From the NCBI GenBank assembly GCA_020355145.1, contig CP070660.1, positions 507,921 to 512,998 of the forward strand: a stretch of DNA of 5,078 nucleotides, read 5' to 3'. This DNA comes from Deltaproteobacteria bacterium (GTDB lineage Bacteria; Desulfobacterota; DSM-4660; Desulfatiglandales; B25-G16). Below, piece after piece: positions 1 through 4,622 of the stretch; the stretch's first letter is position 1, and the number at the start of each line of letters is the position of its first letter. The notes beneath the pieces are model-generated. The model was given only the letters and a program-made list of their open reading frames with translations, did not search any database and was not told where the DNA came from. A program made the position numbers and the translations under genes.

Positions 1-131
1 CAATTTTGCCAGAATACCCCGTGCTGTGCACGGGGATGAATGGCTCTTTCTGGGGGTTTGGGGGATATGTTCCCCCAAGATAAATTAGAGTTTCCTTTTT
101 GATGCCCCGCCTTGTAGGCGGGGAGCTTCAC
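1..131 (+). mobile_element. Probable 3' (right) end of an IS200/IS605-type element
   Basis: Three hairpins lie in tandem. The first has stem CCCCGTG/CACGGGG (17-23 with 29-35), the second TTGGGGG/CCCCCAA (58-64 with 72-78), and the third CCCCGCC/GGCGGGG (105-111 with 117-123). The third is followed by AGCTTCAC. GC-rich subterminal hairpins ending in a short TTCA-type tail are typical of IS200/IS605 right ends. In that family the region downstream of tnpB is also transcribed as the guide (omega/re) RNA of the TnpB nuclease. Frame 1 is open from base 1 to a TGA at 37-39 (ending ...CCARG), which could be the last residues of tnpB, but 12 codons cannot prove it. The family assignment rests on structure and recalled similarity, and the rest of the element would lie left of the window. 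The first hairpin alone also resembles a type I-E CRISPR repeat. Confidence 0.45.
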
Positions 132-156
132 TTTTAAGAGGGAGGATTTATGCACG

Positions 157-564
157 ATGAACAAGAAGTCCTATTTCGGCTCCCACCTTATGCTGGATTT
201 ATCTGAGTGCGATCAAGAAAGGATCAATGACCTTGATTTCATCTTCAACTTTCTCAACACCATTCCCGATAAGATCGGGATGGTCAAGATTACCCAGCCA
301 TATGTATTTCCTTATAGTGGTCTAGTCCCTGAAGACAAGGGAATAACTGGATTTGTCGTCATAGCTGAAAGCCATTTATCAATCCATACATTTGTAGAAA
401 AAGGCTATGCCTTTGTAGATCTCTTTTCATGTAAGCCATTTAATACAGATATGGTCAGAGATCTAACGGTTGAGGCATTTATCTCTAAGAGACCAAAGGT
501 TTACATGATTGAAAGGGGAGCAGGTTTTCCAAGGAACCTCCATTTAGCTCAGGCCGCACCATGA
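157..564 (+). CDS. speD: S-adenosylmethionine decarboxylase proenzyme (prokaryotic class 1)
   Basis: This enzyme decarboxylates S-adenosylmethionine to give the aminopropyl donor for spermidine synthesis in the cytoplasm. It is a pyruvoyl enzyme that cuts itself into beta and alpha chains. The hallmark ESHLSIHT is at residues 71-78: cleavage is expected between Glu71 and Ser72, Ser72 becoming the pyruvoyl group. His77 and Cys92 (in DLFSC) match the conserved processing and proton-donor residues, and the N-terminal GSHLMLDL is also typical. At 135 residues it is full length for the short bacterial/archaeal form. ATG157 is chosen because GGAGG at 141-145 sits 11 bases upstream; the closer ATG at 150 is in another frame. 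The residues before the cleavage site (PYVFPYSG...DKGITG) fit a divergent clade. No spermidine synthase gene (speE) is adjacent. Some SpeD homologues act on other amino acids, so the substrate is inferred from the family. Confidence 0.93.
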   Translation: MNKKSYFGSHLMLDLSECDQERINDLDFIFNFLNTIPDKIGMVKITQPYVFPYSGLVPEDKGITGFVVIAESHLSIHTFVEKGYAFVDLFSCKPFNTDMVRDLTVEAFISKRPKVYMIERGAGFPRNLHLAQAAP

Positions 565-714
565 ATGATATCCCATTTGGGGGAAAGGCCTCCAATGGAA
601 ATTGGAAAGGTAGGCCCAGGAGAGGATATCAAAGGCTATTTCCTTAAGTAATATATCAAGGTCAAGGAGATATATGACGATAATAATTAAAGGCCATTGA
701 GTGGTAACAAAGAT
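565..714. other. Non-coding stretch downstream of speD
   Basis: No convincing gene is visible. A small imperfect hairpin (CCATTTGG near 574 with CCAATGG near 593) follows the speD stop but has no T-run, so it is at best a weak terminator. An inverted repeat ATATATC (651-657) / GATATAT (669-675) surrounds an 11-base spacer and could be an operator or chance in AT-rich DNA. Confidence 0.4.
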
Positions 715-741
715 TTGACATTCCCAACAATTTGTGTAACG

Positions 742-771
742 TTCATAAAAAAATAGCCAGAGTGATACAAT
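742..771 (+). promoter_or_regulatory. Candidate promoter of the Panacea/nuclease-like operon
   Basis: An extended -10 element (TG at 763-764, one base, then TACAAT at 766-771) lies about 80 bases before the first gene. A weak -35 (TTCATA, 742-747) precedes it with an 18-base spacer. A perfect TTGACA also occurs at 715-720, but its best -10 partner (TAACGT, 737-742) is poor. The heptamer GAGTGAT occurs at 760-766 and again at 775-781, overlapping the -10 and the expected start, a geometry that suits repressor binding. This was read by eye. Confidence 0.4.
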
Positions 772-822
772 ACTGAGTGATTGATATCGTGCTTAAAGGT
801 GCGACTATTGGTCTTTTTGGAA

Positions 823-851
823 GTTCAAAAAAAGGGGGAAAGGATTTGAAC
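823..851 (+). promoter_or_regulatory. Ribosome-binding site enclosed by an inverted repeat
   Basis: GTTCAAA (823-829) and TTTGAAC (845-851) form a perfect 7-bp inverted repeat. The loop between them contains the purine-rich ribosome-binding site (GGGGGAAAGGA, about 834-844), and the start codon at 853 follows almost directly. The AAAGGA core is 8 bases from the ATG, an ideal distance. In RNA the stem could present or restrict the site, which suggests possible translational control of the antitoxin-like gene. The stem is AT-rich and would be weak. Confidence 0.35.
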
Positions 852-852
852 T

Positions 853-1314
853 ATGAGTAGGGAAGAGAAGTTAAAGACGATTATCTTTAGTATCGTAAAA
901 CGATTGCCGCATAATATTACCAGGACAAAGCTTGTAAAGCTCTTATATTTAATAGACCTTTACTACGCAAGGGTTAAGAGCAGATCTTTAACAGGCCTAA
1001 CCTATCGCAGTTACTACTTTGGGCCTTACTCCGGAGAGATTATCAATGCTATTAATCAGCTTAAAGGTTACGAGATTGAGGAATATTCAAATACCAGCTT
1101 AGATGGCAGAGAATATTACCTTTACAGGCCTGGAATGAACCCTCGCTGGGAAGTCCCGCCTGCCCTTGAATACGAAGAGGAAAGGGTCATAGACCAAGTG
1201 GTAAGTGAACACGGTAACAAATCCCTCGATGAGATCCTCAGATACGTATACAATACCGAGCCTTACAAGAATTGTAAAAAAGGGAGGCCTATTGTATTAA
1301 ATCCACATGCTTGA
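853..1314 (+). CDS. Panacea/SocA-like (DUF4065) domain protein, probable antitoxin
   Basis: The 153-residue protein is essentially a single Panacea domain. The signature is visible: TKLVKLLYLIDLYY (residues 25-38) corresponds to the family's KLxKLLYfaD helix. LTGLTYRSYYFGPYSGEI (46-63) matches the tG..y....yGP....i segment. The C-terminal SLDEILRYVYNTEPY...GRPI (124-146) matches the conserved sl.el.h...p....g.pI tail. Members include the SocA adaptor of Caulobacter and the antitoxins of PanAT toxin-antitoxin systems, where the domain directly neutralises many unrelated toxins encoded next to it. Here the gene is first in a two-gene unit and overlaps the next by 8 bases, implying coupled translation. 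No separate DNA-binding domain is seen. The antitoxin role is inferred from family and arrangement; an adaptor role, as for SocA, is the alternative. Confidence 0.85.
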   Translation: MSREEKLKTIIFSIVKRLPHNITRTKLVKLLYLIDLYYARVKSRSLTGLTYRSYYFGPYSGEIINAINQLKGYEIEEYSNTSLDGREYYLYRPGMNPRWEVPPALEYEEERVIDQVVSEHGNKSLDEILRYVYNTEPYKNCKKGRPIVLNPHA

Positions 1315-2464
1315 AGTTGAAGAAAATGCAAAATTTCTGAGCTTTGTCCATTCCCTTAAAAATGCGGGCCTAATATCATTAGGAAAGAATAATAGGGTTA
1401 TTATAGGAGATACGAAAAGGTTCTTACAGTTTGGGCTTGGCCTATACCTCGTTTGGGTCCATATTCATAAACGTCAAAAGGTCCCATTTCTTTATTTCAC
1501 TAAGGTTAATGCAGAGCATACCCTTTTTCTTGTCTCACCTTATGATGACAACCCTTATTTTACTGCACCAAGAGGGCATGAAAGGGAAAAATTCTACCTT
1601 GACAAGATAGAGAAAAGCTATTCTACGAATCCTAGCAACTGCCTTTTCTGTGACCTTCGTAATTCGTTGTTAGCAAACATCAGTTACTTCAAGAATACTG
1701 AGGCCTTTGGTTCGTTTCTAACCAAAGAGAGATTGGGAAGACTGACAAGTACCTTCCCAAAGATAAAGAAAGGGAAATGTTCAGCTTGTTCCACGACATA
1801 TCTCGATTGGATCAAAGAGAAGGTTTTGCAGGACGACAATTATGGGCTCATGCTAGGTGGCTACCCCGCGGTTTTAGAAACACCGGTGAAGATCTTTGAG
1901 ATCCTTTTCGAGGAACCCTTAGGTCTGTCTGAACTTCATAAGGAAATCGGCTCCCTCTTTGATTCTTTCCTATGTGTTTACCTGGCACATAAATTTGGAT
2001 CAAAGACCTACTTTGTGAACTCCAGGGTTAAGAATCCATTTTCCTCCTACGAGATCGATATTGGTATTCTAATAGAAAGGGATTCAAAATGTCTTCTTGT
2101 TGTTGAAACTACTTCCTATTACCACTGGCTATGGCACCTAAAGAATAAATTTCTCAATTATTCAGCACTCAGAAAGGGCGACTACGATAAATTTCTGTAT
2201 ATCTATCTTACCTTGGGCCAGGGAATTTCAGCTAGACTATCAGAGCATAGAATTGAGCAGATCGCGGAAGATCACACTGATCTGGGAACATTTGCCTCCA
2301 TCTTTGATAATAGTAAAGACCTGAGACTTCTGTCTTTACCCCAGGATTATAAGGACATAGATGCGAATATTAAAAGAGATTGGTGGGACAGGGAATACCT
2401 TGAAGGATCTTATAGGTGTCTCATTGAGGGATTTGATGATCTTACTGAAGATCTTGCGCTTTAG
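1307..2464 (+). CDS. Unrecognised protein with two CxxC pairs and a PD-(D/E)xK-like core; candidate toxin/effector
   Basis: I do not recognise the full-length 385-residue family. Residues 112-115 (CLFC) and 158-161 (CSAC) form two CxxC pairs that could bind one zinc ion. Residues about 206-296 read like a restriction-endonuclease fold: a helix (HKEIGSLFDSFLCVYLAHKFG), a strand and loop (VNSRVKNPFSSYEID) with Glu249 and Asp251, a strand LLVVETT (263-269) with Glu267, then a helix with Lys279, Lys281 and Tyr285. This gives D-x15-E-x-T, where active nucleases usually have E-x-K; Lys281 could substitute or the site may be inactive. There is no signal peptide or membrane segment. ATG1307 overlaps the end of the Panacea-like gene; the nearest Shine-Dalgarno (GGAGG, 1283-1287) is 19 bases off, so translational coupling is likely. 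By analogy with PanAT loci it would be the toxin, but a DNA/RNA-targeting defence protein is equally possible. Confidence 0.8.
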   Translation: MLEVEENAKFLSFVHSLKNAGLISLGKNNRVIIGDTKRFLQFGLGLYLVWVHIHKRQKVPFLYFTKVNAEHTLFLVSPYDDNPYFTAPRGHEREKFYLDKIEKSYSTNPSNCLFCDLRNSLLANISYFKNTEAFGSFLTKERLGRLTSTFPKIKKGKCSACSTTYLDWIKEKVLQDDNYGLMLGGYPAVLETPVKIFEILFEEPLGLSELHKEIGSLFDSFLCVYLAHKFGSKTYFVNSRVKNPFSSYEIDIGILIERDSKCLLVVETTSYYHWLWHLKNKFLNYSALRKGDYDKFLYIYLTLGQGISARLSEHRIEQIAEDHTDLGTFASIFDNSKDLRLLSLPQDYKDIDANIKRDWWDREYLEGSYRCLIEGFDDLTEDLAL

Positions 2465-2471
2465 GATCAGC

Positions 2472-2504
2472 TCTTTCCCCTTTCTAAGTAACCAGGGGGA
2501 GGGA
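2472..2504 (+). terminator. Weak hairpin between convergent genes
   Basis: Bases 2472-2480 can pair with 2496-2504 (CCCC with GGGG at the loop end, two G-U pairs) around a 15-base loop. It lies in the 45-base gap between convergent stop codons, where a terminator is expected, but no T-run follows on either strand. Confidence 0.22.
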
Positions 2505-2509
2505 TCAAG

Positions 2510-2758
2510 CTAATCGAGGTTTGCCAAATGCATCCTAATTGTCTCCAAAACCCCCTCAAGTGCTGTGACTAACTCACGCAAGTAGACCTCCTCAACCCAT
2601 TTTCTCTTTTGCTTTGCGGTAATACGCCTTCTTGGCCAATCGTTATCTTCATCTGCTATTCTGATGCGCCAGGCTATAAGCTCTTCTATCTCTAATTCGT
2701 CTCTGATGCCGGGGTAGTAGATATTAAAACCCAAAAATTCCTTTCCTTCTTCTATCAT
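2510..2758 (-). CDS. Small hypothetical protein, 82 residues
   Basis: I do not recognise it. The gene is probably real: ATG2758 is preceded by a good ribosome-binding site (GGGGAG on the minus strand, about 7 bases upstream), and a plausible promoter lies further up. The protein starts acidic and hydrophobic (EFLGFNIYYPGIRDELEIEELIAWRIRIA, residues 8-36), has a basic middle (RRRITAKQKRKW, 43-54) and ends in an amphipathic helix (about 54-79). There is no membrane segment, signal peptide or cysteine. The basic centre could contact nucleic acid or a partner, but this is only a guess. It is convergent with the nuclease-like gene and reads in the same direction as the 301-residue orphan, which a terminator-like hairpin separates from it. 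Confidence 0.68.
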   Translation of the reverse strand: MIEEGKEFLGFNIYYPGIRDELEIEELIAWRIRIADEDNDWPRRRITAKQKRKWVEEVYLRELVTALEGVLETIRMHLANLD

Positions 2759-2807
2759 TTTAAAGCTCCCCTATAGGTTAAGGTTTTATCAGCTCCTTTT
2801 ATTTGCT

Positions 2808-2836
2808 ATGATACCTAAAGTTTTCTTAACTTTGAA
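2808..2836 (-). promoter_or_regulatory. Candidate promoter of the 82-residue gene
   Basis: On the minus strand a -35-like TTCAAA (4 of 6, bases 2836-2831) and a -10-like TATCAT (5 of 6, bases 2813-2808) are separated by exactly 17 bases. The expected start near base 2801 would give a leader of about 40 bases ahead of the ribosome-binding site. This was found by eye. Confidence 0.4.
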
Positions 2837-2876
2837 TAACAAAATATAACCCCACCTCTCAATACGAGAAGTGGGG
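2835..2876 (-). terminator. Probable terminator of the 301-residue gene
   Basis: The stem is CCCCAC (2850-2855) with GTGGGG (2871-2876), continuing after one C-A mismatch with TCTC/GAGA around a 5-base loop. On the minus strand it is followed by TTATATTTTGTTATT, a T-rich tail, and it begins 47 bases after the stop codon of the upstream gene. Rho-independent termination is the simplest reading. GC-rich hairpins of this shape also occur at IS200/IS605 ends, so a relic of such an element cannot be excluded. Confidence 0.55.
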
Positions 2877-2923
2877 CAATCCATGGCACCCTCGATTAAG
2901 GCCTATTTTGAGAACAAGGCAAT

Positions 2924-3829
2924 TTATACTGGAGAAACTGAGGAGTTACTGAGCCTCGTAAATCCCTTTCTCAGATATTCCTCCAATCCCTCCTCAATAG
3001 CCTTTAGCTGTGCTTCAACATATGTTATGTGGACGTTGGCTACCGGGGAGATGTGCAGGAATCTTTGAAGGTTATTGTAGGCCTTATTGTATGGTTTCCA
3101 GACAGGGTCATTCGATGGGTCGTTTTTTAACCCCGCGGGAAGGGTATCTCCATGCAATATCCAGGCATAGCGAGTGGCATGGGACGGCCATTTTCTTTCG
3201 TCAAGTTCGCACCATTCCAGCTTTTTTAGATGGTCATAAGGGGCCAGCCAAGACACCTCATCCACGACAGTTCTTGCATTAGTAGCTGCTGTCTTTATGG
3301 AACGGAGGTCGCTGGCTTCCATCGCATTCCATGCAGTTCGCCAGGTCTCCCCCAAATTTGTCTTCAATTTATTTAAAGACTGGATTGTTTCCTCTGTTGC
3401 CCTCAACAATCGCCACATCTCAGGAGGGTTCTGTAAGAAATCATGTTCGGGGGCCTCTTGGGCAAATATATGCATAGCTTCGGAAATATCGAGAAGGGCT
3501 GCAGTGGAAGCCATTACCGTCTTCCGGATTTGATCAGTGGAAGGAATTTCCCAACCTAGTGTTTCTTTAATTTTGTTAACCTTAATTTGAGTTGTCGTGA
3601 GGTCTAACCCAGCAAGGGTTGCCCTATGCAATTCATCTCCTGTAAAATCAAGCAATTCCCCGTAAGCCCTCAACTTCCTAACCATTTGATGCCATCCCGA
3701 TACAAGATGCTGTAAACTGTCAGCTCTTCTCTTTAACTCCTGTCCGATTTCCTTTACTTCGTCAATATCGTCTTTATTTTTTTCCATTATATTTTGCAAC
3801 CTTTCGTATTCTTTGAGGCCCTGTGCCAC
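2924..3829 (-). CDS. Hypothetical, largely alpha-helical protein, 301 residues
   Basis: I do not recognise this protein. It is predominantly helical and charged: residues 1-60 look like a long amphipathic or coiled-coil segment (LKEYERLQNIMEKNKD, DEVKEIGQELKRRADSLQ). Further helices cover about 97-190. A tryptophan-rich part lies at 193-262 (SWLAPYDHLKKLEW, ERKWPSHATRYAWIL, DPVWKPYNKAYNNLQRFL), then a last helix at 264-288. There is no signal peptide, membrane segment or recognisable catalytic motif. The shape would suit a structural, binding or immunity role. The start is uncertain: the GTG at 3829 has no Shine-Dalgarno, and the next candidate, ATG at 3787 (residue 15), has only a weak AAAGG 12 bases upstream. 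The long uninterrupted frame and the following terminator-like hairpin support a real gene. Plus-strand open frames inside it are shadows. Confidence 0.72.
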   Translation of the reverse strand: MAQGLKEYERLQNIMEKNKDDIDEVKEIGQELKRRADSLQHLVSGWHQMVRKLRAYGELLDFTGDELHRATLAGLDLTTTQIKVNKIKETLGWEIPSTDQIRKTVMASTAALLDISEAMHIFAQEAPEHDFLQNPPEMWRLLRATEETIQSLNKLKTNLGETWRTAWNAMEASDLRSIKTAATNARTVVDEVSWLAPYDHLKKLEWCELDERKWPSHATRYAWILHGDTLPAGLKNDPSNDPVWKPYNKAYNNLQRFLHISPVANVHITYVEAQLKAIEEGLEEYLRKGFTRLSNSSVSPV

Positions 3830-3942
3830 TGGTAAATAGATATTAAATAATTAGATTCTCTGAATTAATCAACTATTTTCTTGTTTCCTTCACAATAGCC
3901 TCCAGGAGATAGGATGTTTGAATAGGGGACTTTTATGTGAAT

Positions 3943-4119
3943 GTAATGAGACCTTTGCATAACTTTACAATTTTTGTCAGGTGGAGGCCAGGAGGGTCCC
4001 TTTTTGAAGCGGCCCACTGAACGATATAAGGGCCACAAAAAGAAACCCTCCTGGCCACGGGATATAAAAGATTGAAAGCAAATTTTGTTAGAATCTGGGT
4101 TATGCAAAGGTCTCGTAAT
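3943..4119. mobile_element. Miniature inverted-repeat transposable element (167 bp) with target duplication
   Basis: Perfect 16-bp terminal inverted repeats GAGACCTTTGCATAAC (3948-3963) and GTTATGCAAAGGTCTC (4099-4114) bound a 167-bp element. Both ends are flanked by GTAAT (3943-3947 and 4115-4119), which fits a 5-bp target-site duplication. Inside is a second inverted repeat matching at 19 of 21 positions (3986-4006 with 4036-4056) around GGCCC/GGGCC (4011-4015 with 4030-4034), so the centre folds into one long hairpin. There is no transposase, so movement would need an element with the same ends elsewhere in the genome. The parent family is not assigned, although a 5-bp duplication excludes some. 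Open frames on either strand across this segment are products of the repeat. Confidence 0.82.
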
Positions 4120-4227
4120 AGAAGGTTTAAACTTTGGGAAAAGGTAAGGGAGTTTATAGATGCCAATGGAAAAAGGTTGAAAAGAGAAGATCTCATGTTG
4201 ACCATAGGGGTTCTATCGGACTGGTGA
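4102..4227 (+). pseudogene. Short open frame running out of the MITE, possible 3' gene remnant
   Basis: A 41-codon frame starts at an ATG inside the right terminal repeat and ends at TGA 4225-4227. The part beyond the MITE (KLWEKVREFIDANGKRLKREDLMLTIGVLSDW in two halves: KLWEKVREFIDANG, then KRLKREDLMLTIGVLSDW) reads like a genuine protein end, with alternating charged and hydrophobic residues. There is no ribosome-binding site, so it is more likely the tail of an older gene interrupted by the insertion than an intact gene. The same frame is open left of the MITE (3864-3947), but that translation is not convincing. It overlaps the minus-strand 45-residue gene; at least one of the two must be spurious or relic there. 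Confidence 0.25.
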
Positions 4228-4330
4228 AGGGGCTAATGGCAGCTAAAATGGCGTAAGTATGTTCCCAGATGAAGGCAGCCATGAAACCAGCCATAAAACC
4301 GATAGTAAATGCTACTAAAACGGTTAACAT
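4193..4330 (-). CDS. Small membrane protein, 45 residues
   Basis: A short frame begins at ATG4330 and ends at TGA 4195-4193. Residues 1-22 (MLTVLVAFTIGFMAGF, then MAAFIW) form one clear hydrophobic, glycine/alanine-rich membrane helix. A second moderately hydrophobic stretch (YAILAAISPF, 26-35) and a short tail follow. An AAGGGG ribosome-binding site lies about 10 bases before the ATG on the minus strand. Single-helix peptides of this size are often regulators of membrane complexes or type I toxins; nothing here decides between these. The MITE inserted about 80 bases beyond its stop codon. The family is not recognised, and the gene is too short for composition to prove coding. Confidence 0.5.
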   Translation of the reverse strand: MLTVLVAFTIGFMAGFMAAFIWEHTYAILAAISPFTSPIEPLWST

Positions 4331-4350
4331 TGTTTTTCATCCCCTTTTTA

Positions 4351-4478
4351 TATCTTAGTGCCTCGATTCGCAGATACAGTGACGTATTTTAACGAGTTAG
4401 CTCGGAGCAATTGTCTTCGACCTTGAGCTCCGTTCATCCCGAGCTCATGGCCGAGGGCAGACCGAAGGGCTCACTCAG
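4351..4478. repeat. Intergenic dispersed-repeat-like stretch (GAGCTC / TTCGAC words)
   Basis: This non-coding stretch is built of related words: TCTTCGACCTTGAGCTCCGTTC, interrupted here as TCTTCGAC + CTTGAGCTCCGTTC (4413-4435), then CATCCCGAGCTCATGG (4435-4450), then CCGAGGGC and CCGAAGGGC (4451-4458, 4462-4470). CGGAGC (4404-4409) can pair with GCTCCG (4427-4432). It resembles the dispersed CGTTCA...CTGAGC...TCGAAGGG palindromic repeats found in intergenic DNA of many environmental bacteria. Assignment is from recalled pattern only. On the minus strand it would form the upstream region of the 45-residue membrane protein gene. Confidence 0.4.
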
Positions 4479-4543
4479 CACTAAGTCCCGAGCAAATAAG
4501 TTCGTAATCGAACTTATGAATCGAAGGACTTAGTGGCCTTTTA
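4479..4543. repeat. Nested palindrome
   Basis: An outer perfect 10-bp stem CACTAAGTCC (4479-4488) / GGACTTAGTG (4526-4535) encloses an inner perfect 9-bp stem ATAAGTTCG (4496-4504) / CGAACTTAT (4509-4517) with a TAAT loop. On the plus strand GCCTTTTATATA follows, so it could end plus-strand transcription, but no clear plus-strand gene lies upstream. CTTAGTG recurs at 4354-4360, so bases 4354-4535 are bracketed by the same word. It could be a dispersed palindromic repeat, a small element end or a protein-binding site. Confidence 0.55.
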
Positions 4544-4622
4544 TATACCGGATCTATTTTATTCATATGAGCAGATATAGTGGGGGATGTGGAAGGTCGA
4601 AAACGGCGCCTGTTTCCCTATA
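4544..4622. other. Gap downstream of the nitroreductase gene
   Basis: Nothing recognisable is seen here. A plus-strand open frame starting at 4567 runs mostly antisense to the nitroreductase gene and is a shadow. A GGCGCC palindrome near 4605 is too short to be a terminator. Confidence 0.4.

Noticed and set aside
14..42. Single CRISPR-repeat-like hairpin (CCCCGTG...CACGGGGATGAA)
   Set aside because: It resembles a type I-E repeat, but no second copy at repeat-spacer distance follows; the next hairpins differ. An IS200/IS605 end explains all three better.
561..647. 28-codon frame overlapping the speD stop (ATGA)
   Set aside because: Too short, low complexity, and not like the start of speE or any protein I know.
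2871..3068. 65-residue plus-strand frame
   Set aside because: Mostly antisense to the 301-residue gene and begins within the terminator-like hairpin; no ribosome-binding site.
3010..3533. 90- and 78-residue plus-strand frames
   Set aside because: Antisense shadows of the 301-residue gene with unprotein-like composition.
3865..4205. Two minus-strand frames of 80 and 90 residues
   Set aside because: Both run through the MITE and translate its inverted repeats; they overlap each other and have no credible start.
4391..4478. Possible tRNA or other structured housekeeping RNA
   Set aside because: GC-rich stems are present but no cloverleaf, T-loop or other known RNA signature could be traced.
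4479..4543. Nested palindrome as terminator of the nitroreductase gene
   Set aside because: On the minus strand no T-run follows the stem; the T-rich side faces the plus strand.
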